Positions 1 through 12,345 of a stretch of DNA of 64,000 nt are shown piece after piece. Each line of letters opens with the position of its first letter. Position 1 is the first letter of the stretch. The DNA comes from Symsagittifera roscoffensis. Taxonomy: Eukaryota > Xenacoelomorpha > Acoela > Convolutidae. A program made the position numbers and the translations under genes. Under the pieces are notes generated by a model. It saw only the letters and a list, made by a program, of their open reading frames with translations, made no database searches and was not told where the DNA came from. The DNA is taken from NCBI RefSeq assembly GCF_963678635.1, contig NC_087062.1:50174178-50238177 (forward strand), read 5' to 3'.

Positions 1-312
1 GTGAAACGGTAGTGGTTTGTGGAAAACTCGGCCAAAAAAGTTACCTCAAGTTTTTCAAAAATCCGTGCCTTGAATGATTTTAATAGCAAAACATATTACA
101 TTTGCCATCCAATTTTTTTCATGAACAAACTTGAAATTTTTCAACGTTTGGTTGCTTGACTATTCTGCTTATACGAACTTCAATGTTTTGCGTGCCGATT
201 CTTTCACCAAATTTTTGTGATCTGAGAAATTTTTTGGTGATTTATTATGAAAAGTAGGTAAATATTAGTTTTGTGCTTACCGAACTCAGTTCAGGTGTTT
301 TTAAAAACTAAT

Positions 313-393
313 CGACAGTGATGAATTTCAAACCCATGCACGCAGAACAAACTGATTAACACTCCACCGCCTTCATCTCGCGGCCAGCCTGTA
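313..393 (-). pseudogene. decayed tRNA-Ser-like core, copy 1
   Basis: Aligned to the intact copies from the discriminator (complement of c313) to the acceptor start. The anticodon position reads GTT in loop GTGTTAA. The T-arm is broken (TTTGAAATTC) and the acceptor ends do not pair well. Confidence 0.6.
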
Positions 394-986
394 AGATCAG
401 AGGTCAATCATTGGTAAATTGAATCGAACCAATAAAAAATTAAAGCAATTCAAGTCAATGCTCGATCAAAAACGGACTTGATGTCTGTGTATATAAAATG
501 TAATGACGAAGTTAGCACGCTAAACTTAGAACAAGACTGGTGGAAATCTTTTTTATAGACCGAATCGTTTTGCTAAAACTTCCAATTTTTCTAAGCAACC
601 TGTTAGAGCTTTGAAACTATGAACCGATGCGAAACAAAAATTAAGGAAAACCTACCTTTATATTGCTTCCGTTGTGAAACGGTAGTTGTTTGTGGAAAAA
701 CTCGGCCAAAAAAGTTACCTCAAGTTTTTCAAAAATCCGTGCCTTGAATGATTTTAATAGCAAAACGTATTACATTTGCCATCCAATTTTTTTCATGAAC
801 AAACTTGAAATTTTTCAACGTTTGGTTGCTTGACTATTCTGCTTATACGAACTTCAGTGTTTTGCGTGCCGATTCTTTCACCAAATTTTTGTGATCTGAG
901 AAATTTTTTGGTGATTTATTATGAAAAGTAGGTAAATATTAGTTTTGTGCTTACCGAACTCAGTTCAGGTGTTTTTAAAAACTAAT

Positions 987-1067
987 CGACAGTGATGAAT
1001 TTCAAACCCATGCACGCAGAACAAATTGATTAACACTCCACCGCCTTCACCTCGCGGCCAGCCTGTA
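987..1067 (-). pseudogene. decayed tRNA-Ser-like core, copy 2
   Basis: Lies 674 bp from the previous copy and is almost identical to it. The anticodon position reads GTT (loop GTGTTAA) and the T-arm stem is broken. Confidence 0.6.
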
Positions 1068-1663
1068 AGATCAGAGGTCAATCATTGGTAAATTGAATCG
1101 AACCAATAAAAAATTAAAGCAATTCAAGCCATTGCTCGATCAAAAACGGACTTGATGTCTGTGTATATAAAATGTAATGACGAAGTTAGCACGCTAAACT
1201 TAGAACAAGACTGGTGGAAATCTTTTTTATAGACCGAATCGTTTTGCTAGAATTTCCAATTTTTCTAAGCAACCTGTTAGAGCTTTGAAACTATCCACCG
1301 ATGCGAAACAAAAAATTAAGGAAAACCTAACTTTATATTGCTTCCGTTGTGAAGCGATTGTTGTATGTGGAAAAACTCGGGCAAAAAAGTAACCTCAAGT
1401 TTTTCAAAAATCCGTGCCTTGAATGGTTTTAATAGCAAAACGTATTATATTGGCCATCCAATTTTTTTCATGAGCAAACTTGAAATTTTTCAACGTTTGG
1501 TTGCTTGACTATACTGCTTAGACGAAATTCAATGTTTTGCGTGCGGATTCTTTCTCCAATTTTTTGTGACCTGACAAGTTTTTTGGTGATTTATTAACAA
1601 AGTTAGGTAAACATCATTTTTTTTATCTACCGAATTCAGTTCAGGTGTTCGTAAAAAATTACT

Positions 1664-1744
1664 CGTTAGCGATGAGTCTCGAACCCACGCACGCAGAACA
1701 TATTGATTAAAATTTCACCGCCCTCACCTCGCGGCCAGCCTGTA
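1664..1744 (-). pseudogene. decayed tRNA-Ser-like core, copy 3
   Basis: This copy belongs to a different subfamily from its left neighbours. The loop region reads ATTTTAA and the T-loop keeps C56 (GGGTTCGAGAC). The acceptor ends do not pair. Confidence 0.6.
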
Positions 1745-2338
1745 AGATCAGAGGTCAATCATTGGTAAATTGAATCGAACCAATAAAAAATTAAAGCAAT
1801 TCAAGCCATTGCTCGATTAAAAACGGACTTGATGTCTGTGTATAAAAAATGTAATGACGAAGTTAGTACACTAGTCTTAGAACAGGACTGGTGGAAATAT
1901 TTTTATAGACCGAATCGTTTTGCTAAAACTTCCAATTTTTCTAAGCAACCTGTTAGAGCTTTGAAACTATCAACCGATGCGAAACAAAAATTAAGGAAAA
2001 CCTATCTTTATATTGCTTCCGTTGTGAAACGGTAGTTGTTTGTGGAAAAACTCGGCCAAAAAAGTTACCTCAAGTTTTTCAAAAATCCGTGCCTTGAATG
2101 GTTTTAATAGCAAAACGTATTATATTGGCCATCCAATTTTTTTCATGAGCAAACTTGAAATTTTTCAACGTTTGGTTGCTTGACTATACTGCTTAGACGA
2201 AATTCAATGTTTTGCGTGCGGATTCTTTCTCCAATTTTTTGTGACCTGACAAGTTTTTTGGTGATTTATTAACAAAGTTAGGTAAACATCATTTTTTTTA
2301 TCTACCGAATTCAGTTCAGGTGTTCGTAAAAAATTACT

Positions 2339-2419
2339 CGTTAGCGATGAGTCTCGAACCCACGCACGCAGAACATATTGATTAAAATTTCACCGCCCTC
2401 ACCTCGCGGCCAGCCTGTA
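2339..2419 (-). pseudogene. decayed tRNA-Ser-like core, copy 4
   Basis: It appears identical to the copy at 1664, exactly 675 bp away, and so marks a very recent tandem duplication. Confidence 0.6.
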
Positions 2420-3011
2420 AGATCAGAGGTCAATCATTGGTAAATTGAATCGAACCAATAAAAAATTAAAGCAATTCAAGCCATTGCTCGATTAAAAACG
2501 GACTTGATGTCTGTGTATAAAAAATGTAATGACGAAGTTAGTACACTAGTCTTAGAACAGGACTGGTGGAAATATTTTTATAGACCGAATCGTTTTGCTA
2601 AAACTTCCAATTTTTCTAAGCAACCTGTTAGAGCTTTGAAACTATCAACCGATGCGAAACAAAAATTAAGGAAAACCTATCTTTATATTGCTTCCGTTGT
2701 GAAACGGTAGTTGTTTGTGGAAAAACTCGGCCAAAAAAGTTACCTCAAGTTTTTCAAAAATCCGTGCCTTGAATGATTTTAATAGCAAAACATATTACAT
2801 TTGCCATCCAATTTTTTTCATGAACAAACTTGAAATTTTTCAACGTTTGGTTGCTTGACTATTCTGCTTATACGAACTTCAATGTTTTGCGTGCCGATTC
2901 TTTCACCAAATTTTTGTGATCTTAGAAATTTTTTGGTGATCTATTATGAAAAGTAGGTAAATATTAGTTTTGTGCTTACCGAACTCAGTTCAGGTGTTTT
3001 TAAAAACTAAT

Positions 3012-3092
3012 CGACAGTGATGAATTTCAAACCCATGCACGCAGAACAAATTGATTAACACTCCACCGCCTTCACCTCGCGGCCAGCCTGTA
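3012..3092 (-). pseudogene. decayed tRNA-Ser-like core, copy 5
   Basis: It returns to the subfamily of copies 1 and 2, with loop GTGTTAA and T-arm TTTGAAATTC. Confidence 0.6.
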
Positions 3093-3683
3093 AGATCAGA
3101 GGTCAATCATTGGTAAATTGAATCGAACCAATAAAAAATTAAAGCAATTCAAGCCATTGCTCGATCAAAAACGGACTTGATGTCTGTGTATATAAAATGT
3201 AATGACGAAGTTAGCACGCTAAACTTAGAACAAGACTGGTGGAAATCTTTTTTATAGACCGAATCGTTTTGCTAGAATTTCCAATTTTTCTCAGCAACCT
3301 GTTAGAGCTTTGAAACTATCAACCGATGCGAAAAAAAAATAAGGAAAACCTAACTTTATATTGCTTCCGTTGTGAAACGATAGTTGTTTGTGGAATTACT
3401 CGGCCAAAAAAGTAACGTCAAATTTTTCAAAAAGCCATGCCTTGAAAAATTTTTATAGCAAAACGTATAACATTTGCCATCCAATTTTTTTCATGAACAA
3501 TCTTAAAATTTTCAACGTTTGGTTGCTCGATTATTCTGCTTATACGAACTTCAATATTTTGCGTGCCGATTCTTTCACCAAATTTTTGTGATCTGAGAAA
3601 TTTTTTGGTAATTTATTACGAAAATTGGGTAAATATTAGTTTTGTGCTTACCGCACTCAGTTCAGGTGTTTTTAAAAACTAAT

Positions 3684-3764
3684 CGACAGTGATGAATTTC
3701 AAACCCATGCACGCAGAACAAATTGATTAACACTCCACCGCCTTCACCTCGCGGCCAGCCTATA
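3684..3764 (-). pseudogene. decayed tRNA-Ser-like core, copy 6
   Basis: Same subfamily as copy 5. The acceptor start is altered to TATAGGC, so pairing is worse. Confidence 0.6.
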
Positions 3765-4358
3765 AGATCAGAGGTCAATCATTGGTAAATTGAATCGAAT
3801 CAATAAAAAATTAAAGCAATTCAAGCTATTGCTCGATCAAAAATGGACTTGATGTCTGTGTATATAAAATGTAATGACGAAGTTAGCACGCTAAACTTAG
3901 AACAAGTGTGGTGGATATCTTTTTTATAGACCGAATCGTTTTGCTAGAATTTCCAATTTTTCTAAGCAACCTGTTAGAGCTTTGAAACTATCTACCGATG
4001 CGAAACAAAAGATTAAGGAAAACCTAACTTTATATTGCATCCGTTGTGAAACGATTGTTGTATGTGGAAAAACTCGGGCAAAAAAGTAACGTCAAATTTT
4101 TCAAAAAGCCATGCCTTGAAAAATTTTTATAGCAAAACGTATAACATTTGCCATCCAATTTTTTTCATGAACAATCTTAAAATTTTTCAACGTTTGGTTG
4201 CTCGACTATTCTGCTTATACGAACTTCAATATTTTGCGTGCCGATTCTTTCACCAAATTTTTGTGATCTGAGAAATTTTTTGGTAATTTATTACGAAAAT
4301 TGGGTAAATATTAGTTTTGTGCTTACCGCACTCAGTTCAGGTGTTTTTAAAAACTAAT

Positions 4359-4439
4359 CGACAGTGATGAATTTCAAACCCATGCACGCAGAACAAATTG
4401 ATTAACACTCCACCGCCTTCACCTCGCGGCCAGCCTGTA
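4359..4439 (-). pseudogene. decayed tRNA-Ser-like core, copy 7
   Basis: Same subfamily, with loop GTGTTAA. Its unit alternates with copies 6 and 8, which share a common spacer variant (a poly-A slippage in the antisense spacer). Confidence 0.6.
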
Positions 4440-5031
4440 AGATCAGAGGTCAATCATTGGTAAATTGAATCGAACCAATAAAAAATTAAAGCAATTCAAG
4501 CCATTGCTCGATCAAAAACGGACTTGATGTCTGTGTATATAAAATGTAATGACGAAGTTAGCACGCTAAACTTAGAGCAAGACTGGTGGAAATCTTTTTT
4601 ATAGACCGAATCGTTTTGCTAGAATTTCCAATTTTTCTCAGCAACCTGTTAGAGCTTTGAAACTATCAACCGATGCGAAAAAAAAATAAGGAAAACCTAA
4701 CTTTATATTGCTTCCGTTGTGAAACGATAGTTGTTTGTGGAAAAACTCGGCCAAAAAAGTAACGTCAAATTTTTCAAAAAGCCATGCCTTGAAAAATTTT
4801 TATAGCAAAACGTATAACATTTGCCATCCAATTTTTTTCATGAACAGTCTTAAAATTTTTCAATGTTTGGTTGCTCGACTATTCTGCTCATACGAACTTC
4901 AATATTTTGCGTGCCGATTCTTTCACCAAATTTTTGTGATCTGAGAAATTTTTTGGTAATTTATTACGAAAATTGGGTAAATAATAGTTTTGTGCTTACC
5001 GCACTCAGTTCAGGTGTTTTTAAAAACTAAT

Positions 5032-5112
5032 CGACAGTGATGAATTTCAAACCCATGCACGCAGAACAAATTGATTAACACTCCACCGCCTTCACCTCGC
5101 GGCCAGCCTATA
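5032..5112 (-). pseudogene. decayed tRNA-Ser-like core, copy 8
   Basis: It shares the TATAGGC acceptor start with copy 6, about 1,348 bp away. This suggests the two units were duplicated together as a dimer. Confidence 0.6.
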
Positions 5113-5710
5113 AGATCAGAGGTCAATCATTGGTAAATTGAATCGAATCAATAAAAAATTAAAGCAATTCAAGCCATTGCTCGATCAAAAATGGACTTGA
5201 TGTCTGTGTATATAAAATGTAATGACGAAGTTAGCACGCTAAACTTAGAACAAGACTGGTGGAAATCTTTTTTATAGACCGAATCGTTTTGCTAGAATTT
5301 CCAATTTTTCTAAGCAACCTGTTAGAGCTTTGAAACTATCTACCGATGCGAAACAAAAGATTAAGGAAAACCTAACTTTATATTGCATCCGTTGTGAAAC
5401 GATTGTTGTATGTGGAAAAACTCGGGCAAAAAAGTAACCTCAAGTTTTTCAAAAATCCGTGCCTTGAATGGTTTTAATAGCAAAACGTATTATATTGGCC
5501 ATCCAATTTTTTTCATGAGCAAACTTGAAATTTTTCAACATTTGGTTGCTTGACTATTCTGCTTAGACGAAATTTAATGTTTTGCGTGCCGATTCTTTCT
5601 CCAATTTTTTGTGACCTGACAAGTTTTTTGGTGATTCATTAACAAAGTTAGGTAAAGCTCATTTTTTTTTGATCTACCGAATTCAGTTCAGGTGTTCGTA
5701 AAAAATTACT

Positions 5711-5791
5711 CATTAGGGATGAGTCTCAAACCCACGCACGCAGAACATATTGATTAAAACTTCACCGCCTTCACCTCGCGGCCAGCCTGTA
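5711..5791 (-). pseudogene. decayed tRNA-Ser-like core, copy 9
   Basis: Related to copies 3 and 4, with loop region GTTTTAA. The T-loop C56 has become T (GGGTTTGAGAC). Confidence 0.6.
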
Positions 5792-6379
5792 AGATCAGAG
5801 GTCAATCATTGGTTAATTGAATCTAACCAATGAAAAATTAAAGCAATTCAAGCCATTGCTCGGTTAAAACGGACTTGATGTCTGTGTATAAAAAATGTAA
5901 TGACGAAGTCAGTACACTAGTCTTAGAACAGGACTGGTGGAAATCTTTTTATAGACCGAATCGTTTTGCTAAAACTTCCAATTTTTCTAAGCAACCTGTT
6001 AGAGCTTTGAAACTATCAACCGATGCGAAACAAAAATTAAGGAAAACCTAACTTTATATTGCTTCCGTTGTGAAACTGCAGTTGTTTGTGGAAAAACTCG
6101 GCCAAAAAAGTTACCTCAACTTTTTCAAAAATCCGTGCCTTGAATGGTTTTAATAGCAAAACGTATTACATTTGCCATCCAATTTTTTTCATGAACAAAC
6201 TTGAAATTTTTCAACGTTTGGTTGCTTGACTATTCTGCTTATACGAACTTCAATGTGTTGCGTGCGTACGTCACCAAATTTTTGTGATCTGAAAAATTTT
6301 TTGGTGATTTATTATGAAAATTAGTTAAATATTAGTTTTGTGCTTACCGAACTCAGCTCAGGTGTTTTTAAAAACTAAT

Positions 6380-6460
6380 CGACAGTGATGAATTTCAAAC
6401 CCATGCACGCATAACAAATTGATTAACACTCCACCGCCTTCACCTCGCGGCCAGCCTGTA
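6380..6460 (-). pseudogene. decayed tRNA-Ser-like core, copy 10
   Basis: GTGTTAA loop subfamily. The variable region carries one change (TATGCGTGC in place of TCTGCGTGC). Confidence 0.6.
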
Positions 6461-7051
6461 AGATCAGAGGTCAATCATTTGTAAATTGAATCGAACCAAT
6501 AAAAAATTAAAGCAATTCAAGCTATTGCTCGATGAAAAACGGACTTGATGTCTGTGTATATAAATTGTAATGACGAACTTAGTACACTAGTCTTAGAACA
6601 GGACTGGTGGAAATCTTTTTATAGACCGAATCTTTTTGCTAAAACTTCCAATTTATCTAAGCAACCTGTTAGAGAATGAAACTATCAACCGATGCGAAAC
6701 AAAAATTAAGGAAAACCTAATTTTATATTGCTTCCGTTGTGAAACTGCAGTTGTTTGTGGAAAAACTCGGCCAAAAAAGTTACCTCAACTTTTTCAAAAA
6801 TCCTTGCCTTGAATGGTTTTAATAGCAAAACGTATTACATTTGCCATCCAATTTTTTTCATGAACAAACTTGAAATTTTTCAACGTTTGGTTGCTTGACT
6901 ATTCTGCTTATACGAACTTCAATGTGTTGCGTGCCGATTCTTTCACCAAATTTTTGTGATCTGAAAAATTTTTTGGTGATTTATTATGAAAATTAGTTAA
7001 ATATTAGTTTTGTGCGCACCGAACTCAGCTCAGGTGTTTTTAAAAACTAAT

Positions 7052-7132
7052 CGACAGTGATGAATTTCAAACCCATGCACGCAGAACAAATTGATTAACA
7101 CTCCACCGCCTTCACCTCGCGGCCAGCCTGTA
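7052..7132 (-). pseudogene. decayed tRNA-Ser-like core, copy 11
   Basis: GTGTTAA loop subfamily with a broken T-arm. Its spacer is nearly identical to that of copy 10. Confidence 0.6.
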
Positions 7133-7725
7133 AGATCAGAGGTCAATCATTTGTAAATTGAATCGAACCAATAAAAAATTAAAGCAATTCAAGCCATTGC
7201 TCGATCAAAAACGGACTTGATGTCTGTGTACATAAATTGTAATGACGAACTTAGTACACTAGTCTTAGAACAGGACTGGTGGAAATCTTTTTATAGACCG
7301 AATCATTTTGCTAAAATTTCCAATTTTTCTCAGCAACCTGTTAGAGCTTTGAAACTATCAACCGATGCGAAAAAAAAAATTAAGGAAAACTTAACTTTAT
7401 ATTGCTTCCGTTGTGAAACGATAGTTGTTTGTGGAAAAATTCGGCCAAAAAAGTAACGTCAAGTTTTTCAAAAATCCGTGCCTTGAAAAGTTTTAATAGC
7501 AAAACGTATTACATTTGCCATCCAATTTTTTTCATGAACAAACTTGAAATTTTTCAACGTTTGGTTGCTTGACTATTCTGCTTATACGAACTTCAATGTG
7601 TTGCGTGCCGATTCTTTCACCAAATTTTTGTGATCTGAAAAATTTTTTGGTGATTTATTATGAAAATTAGTTAAATATTAGTTTTGTGCGCACCGAACTC
7701 AGCTCAGGTGTTTTTAAAAACTAAT

Positions 7726-7806
7726 CGACAGTGATGAATTTCAAACCCTCGCCCGCAGAACATTTTGATCAACACTTCACCGCCTTCACCTCGCTTCCAG
7801 CCTGTA
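7726..7806 (-). pseudogene. decayed tRNA-Ser-like core, copy 12
   Basis: Loop GTGTTGA. The A-box relic is changed to TGGAAGCGAGG. This is the first copy of the right-hand decayed subfamily. Confidence 0.6.
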
Positions 7807-8400
7807 AGACCAGAGGTCAATCATTGGCAAATTGAATCGAACCAATAAAAAATTAAAGCAATTCAGCCATTGCTTGATCAAAAATGGACTTGATGTCTGT
7901 GTATATAAATTGTAATGACGAACTTAGTACACTAGTCTTAGAACAGGACTGGTGGAAATCTTTTTATAGACTGAATCGTTTTGCTAAAAATTCCAATTTT
8001 TCTGAGCAACCTGTTAGAGCTTTGAATCTATCAACCGATGCAAAACAAAAAATTAAGGAAAACCTATCTTTATATCGCTTCCGTTGTGAAAGGATAGTTG
8101 TTTATGGAAAAACTCGGCCCAAAAAGCAACCTCAAGTTTTTCAAAAATCCGTGCCTTGAATGGTTTGAAAAGCAAAACGTATTACATTTGCCATCCAATT
8201 TTTTTCATGAACAAACTTGAAATTTTTCAACGTTTGGTTGCTTGACTATTCTGCTTAGACGAACTTCAATGTTTTGCGTGCCGATTCTTTCTCCAATTTT
8301 TTGTGACCTGACAAGTTTTTTGGTGAGTTATTAACAAAGTTAGGTAAACATCAGTTTTTGTGCCTTCCGAATTCAGTTCACGTGTTCGTAAAAAATTACT

Positions 8401-8481
8401 CGTAAGGGATGAGTTTCGAACCCACGCACGCAGAACATATTGATTACCACTTCACCGCCTTCACCTCGCTGCCAGCCTGTA
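8401..8481 (-). pseudogene. decayed tRNA-Ser-like core, copy 13
   Basis: The anticodon position reads GGT (loop GTGGTAA). The T-loop keeps C56 (GGGTTCGAAAC), but the acceptor 3' side reads CCTTACG and cannot pair. Confidence 0.6.
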
Positions 8482-9067
8482 AGACGAGAGGTCAATCATT
8501 GGTAAATTGAATCGAACCAATAAAAAATTTAAGCAATTCAACCATTGCTCGATCAAAAGTAGACTTGATGTCTGTGTATAAAAAATGTAATGACGAAGTT
8601 AGCACACTAGTCTTAGAACAGGACTGGTAGAAATCTTTTTATAGACCGAATCGTTTTGCTAAAATTTCCAATTTTTCTAAGCAACCTGTTAGAGCTTTGA
8701 AACTATCAACCGATGCGAAACAAAAAACTAAAAAAAAAACTAACTTTATATTGCTTCCGTTGTGAATCGATAGTTGGTTGTGGAAAAACTTGGCCAAAAA
8801 ATTAACCTCAAGTTTTTCAAAAATCCGTGCCTCGAATGGTTTTAATAGCAAAACGTATTAAATTGGCCATTCAATTTTTTCATGAACAAATTCGAAATTT
8901 TTCAACGTTTGGTTGCTTGACTATTCTGCTTAGGCGAACTTCAATGTTTGGCGTGCCGATTCTTTCTCCAATTTTTTGTGACCTGACAAGTTTTTTGGTG
9001 AGTTATTAACAAAGTTAGGTAAACATCAGTTTTTGTGCCTACCGAATTCAGTTCAGAAAAAATAACT

Positions 9068-9148
9068 CGTAAGGGATGAGTTTCGAACCCACGCCCGCAG
9101 AACATATTGATTAACACTTCACCGCCTTCACCTCGCTTCCAGCCTGTA
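9068..9148 (-). pseudogene. decayed tRNA-Ser-like core, copy 14
   Basis: Loop GTGTTAA, T-loop with C56, acceptor tail CTTACG. The downstream spacer lacks about 10 bp found in other units. Confidence 0.6.
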
Positions 9149-9732
9149 AGACCAGAGGTCAATCTTTGGTAAATTGAATCGAACCAATAAAAAATTAAAG
9201 CAATTCAGCCATTGCTTGATCAAAAATGGACTTGATGTCTGTGTATATAAAATGTAATGACGAAGTTAGTTTACTAGTCTTAGAACAGGACTGGTGGAAT
9301 TCTTTTTATAGACCGAATCGTGTTGCTAAAAATTCCAATTTTTCTGAGCAACCTGTTAGATCTTTGAATCTATCAACCAATGCAAAACAAAAAATCAAGG
9401 AAAACCTAACTTTATATCGCTTCTGTTGTGAAAGGATAGTTGTTTGTGGAAAAACTCGGCCAAAAATTTACCTCAGGTTTTTCAAAAATCCGTGCCTCGA
9501 ATGGTTTAAATAGCAAAACGTATTAAATTGGCCATTCAATTTTTTCATGAACAAATTCGAAATTTTTCAACGTTTGGTTGCTTGACTATTCTGCTTAGGC
9601 GAACTTCAATGTTTGGCGTGCCGATTCTTTCTCCAATTTTTTGTGACCTGACAAGTTTTTTGGTGAGTTATTAACAAAGTTAGGTAAACATCAGTTTTTG
9701 TGCCTACCGAATTCAGTTCAGAAAAAATAACT

Positions 9733-9813
9733 CGTAAGGGATGAGTTTCGAACCCACGCCCGCAGAACATATTGATTAACACTTCACCGCCTTCACCTCG
9801 CTTCCAGCCTGTA
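9733..9813 (-). pseudogene. decayed tRNA-Ser-like core, copy 15
   Basis: It appears identical to copy 14, 665 bp away, so this is a recent duplicate. Confidence 0.6.
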
Positions 9814-10397
9814 AGACCAGAGGTCAATCTTTGGTAAATTGAATCGAACCAATAAAAAATTAAAGCAATTCAGCCATTGCTTGATCGAAAATAGACTTGA
9901 TGTCTGTGTATAAAAATTGTAATGACGAAGTTAGCACACTAGTTTTAGAACAGGACTGGTAGAAATCTTTTTATAGACCGAATCGTTTTGCTAAAATTTC
10001 CAATTTTTCAAGCAACCTGTTAGAGCTCTGAAACTATCAACCGATGCGAAACAAAAAATTAAGGAAGAACTAACTTTATATTGCTTCCGTTGTTAAACGA
10101 TAGTTGATTTTGGAAAAACTTGGCCAAAAATTTACCTCAGGTTTTTCAAAAATCCGTGCCTCGAATGGTTTAAATAGCAAAACGTATTAAATTGGCCATC
10201 CAACTTTTTTCATGAACAATTTTGAAATTTTGCAACGTTTTGTTGCTTGACTATTCTGCTTAGACGAACTTCAATGTTTGGCGTGCCGATTCTTTCTCCA
10301 ATTTTTTGTGACCTGACAAGTTTTTTGGTGAGTTATTAACAAAGTTAGGTAAACATCAGTTTTTGTGCCTACCGAAATCAGTTCAGAAAAAATAACT

Positions 10398-10478
10398 CGT
10401 AAGGGATTAGTTTCGAACCCACGCACGCAGAACATATTGATTAACACTTCACCGCCATCACCTCGCTGCCAGCCTGTA
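10398..10478 (-). pseudogene. decayed tRNA-Ser-like core, copy 16
   Basis: Close to copies 14 and 15, with a few substitutions in the D arm (GGTGATGG). Confidence 0.6.
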
Positions 10479-11049
10479 AGACCAGAGGTCAATCATTGGT
10501 AAATTTAATCAAACCAATAAAAAATTAAAGCAATTCAAGCCATTGCTCGATCAAAAATGGACTTGATGTCTGTGTATATAAAATGTAATGACGAAGTTAG
10601 CACACTAGTCTTAGAACAGGACTGGTAGAAATCTTTTTATAGACCGAATCGTTCAATTTTTCTAAGCAACCTGTTAGAGCTTTGAAACTATCAACCGATG
10701 CGAAACAAAAAATTAGGGAAAACCTAACTTTATATTGCTTCCGTTGTGAAACGATAGTTGTTTGTGGAAAAACTCGGCCAAAAAGTAACCTCAAATTTTT
10801 CAAAATACCGTGCCTTGAATGGTTTTAATGGCAAAACGTATTACATTGGCCATCCAATTTTTTCATGAACATCTTGAAATTTTTCAACGTTTGGTTGCTT
10901 GACTATTCTGCTTAGACGAACTTCAATGTTTGGCGTGCCGATTCTTTCTCCAATTTTTTTGTGACCTGACAATTTTTTTGGTGAGTTATTAACAAAGTTA
11001 GGTAAACATCAACTTTGTGCCTACCGAATTCAGTTGAGAAAAAATAACT

Positions 11050-11130
11050 CGTAAGGGATGAGTTTCGAACCCAGGCACGCAAAACACATTGATGAACACT
11101 TCACTGCCTTCACCTCGCTGCCAGCCTGTA
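11050..11130 (-). pseudogene. decayed tRNA-Ser-like core, copy 17
   Basis: Loop GTGTTCA. This is the first member of the 2,945 bp higher-order repeat and corresponds to the copy at 13996. Confidence 0.6.
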
Positions 11131-11723
11131 AGACCAGAGGTCAATCATTGGTAAATTGAATCGATCCAATAAAAAATCAAAGCAATTCAAGCCATTGCTC
11201 GATCAAAAATGGACTTGATGTCCCTGTATATAAAATGTAATGACGAAACTAGCACACTAGTCTTAGAACAGGACTGGTAGAAATCTTTTTATAGACCGAA
11301 TCGTTTTGCTAAAATTTCCAATTTTTGTAAGCAACCTATTAGAGCTTTGAAACTTTCAATCGATGCGAAACAAAAAATTAAGGAAAACCTAACTTTATAT
11401 TGCTTCCGTTGTGAAACGATAGTTGTTTGTGGAAAAACTCGGCCAAAAATTAACCTCAAGTTTATCAAAATACTGTGCCTTGAATGGTTTTAATGGCAAA
11501 ACGTATTACATTGGCCATCCAATTTTTTTCATGAACATCTTGAAATTTTTCAACGTTTGGTTGCTCGACTATTCTGCTTAGACGAACTTCAATGTTTTGC
11601 GTGCCGATTCTTTCTCTAATTTTTTGTGACCTGACAAGTTTTTTGGTGAGTTATTAACAAAATTAGGTAAACATCAGTTTTTGTGCCTACCGAATACAGT
11701 TCAGGTGTTTGTAAAAAATTACT

Positions 11724-11804
11724 CGTCAGGGATGAGTTTTGAACCCACGCAGTCAGAACATATTGATTAACACTTCACCGCCTTCAACTCGCTACCAGCC
11801 TGTA
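11724..11804 (-). pseudogene. decayed tRNA-Ser-like core, copy 18
   Basis: Loop GTGTTAA. It matches the copy at 14669, 2,945 bp away. The next unit is a fusion of decayed-class and better-preserved spacer halves. Confidence 0.6.
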
Positions 11805-12263
11805 ACACTTGTAGTCAATCATTGGTAAATTGAATCGAACAAATAAAAAATTAAAGCAAATCAAGCCATTGCTCGATCAAAAACGGACATGATGTCTGTG
11901 TATATAAATTGTAATGACGAAGTTAGCACACTAGTCTTAGAACAGGACTGGTGCAAACCTTTTTATAGACTGAATTGTTTTGCTAAAGTTTCTAGTTTTT
12001 TTCCTAGGAAACTAGTTAGAGCTTTGAAACTATCTAACGATGCGAAACAAAAAAATTAAGGAAAAGCTAATTTTACATTGTTTCCTTTGAGAAGCGATAA
12101 TTATTTGTGGAAAAACTCGGTCAAAAAAGTAACCTCAAGTTTTTCAAAAATCCGTGCCTTAGAACTTTGTGATTTAGTAAATTTCCCGATGAGTACTAAC
12201 AAATTAGTTAAACATCAATTGTTGTGCTTACCGAATTCAGTTCTGGGGTTTTTTCAAACTACT

Positions 12264-12345
12264 CGACAGAGATGGGATTCAAACCCACGCACGCAGACTA
12301 TATTGGAAGAGCAGTCCAACACCTTAACAACTCGGCCACCCTGTC
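12264..12345 (-). tRNA. tRNA-Ser(GCT)-like, well-formed copy
   Basis: Acceptor GACAGGG pairs with CTCTGTC (one G-T) and the discriminator is G. The anticodon stem TTGGA/TCCAA is perfect around loop CTGCTCT, anticodon GCT. The T-stem GTGGG/CCCAT is good, but the T-loop is TTTGAAT, lacking C56. The D-loop reads GAGTTGTTAA. Probably a pseudogene by loop criteria although the stems hold. Confidence 0.6.

Larger units (their letters stand above)
1..12160 (-). repeat. Tandem array of decayed tRNA-Ser-like units, left flank
   Basis: Eighteen head-to-tail units with a regular 674-675 bp period carry a decayed tRNA-like core on the minus strand. The core keeps the T-arm side (CTGCGTGC followed by a T-loop) and a TGGCC or TGGCA A-box relic. 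The acceptor ends no longer pair (TACAGGC against a tail such as CATCACTGTC) and the anticodon arm is lost. Spacers keep the same conserved blocks as the better-preserved class further right. No gene is seen between the cores. Two neighbouring units (about 1,395-2,090 and 2,070-2,765) look identical, so exchange has been recent here. The array ends in a hybrid unit fused near 12,160. Confidence 0.9.

Noticed and set aside
1829-2710. Two identical 68-codon frames as a duplicated small gene
   Set aside because: They lie in an exactly duplicated repeat unit, and the equivalent frames in neighbouring units carry stops or frameshifts.
8941-10492. Repeated 73-codon minus-strand frames (8941, 9606, 10271 and relatives at 19914, 20582)
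   Set aside because: Their similarity equals the DNA similarity of the repeat, they run through the decayed tRNA core, and they have no recognisable domain.
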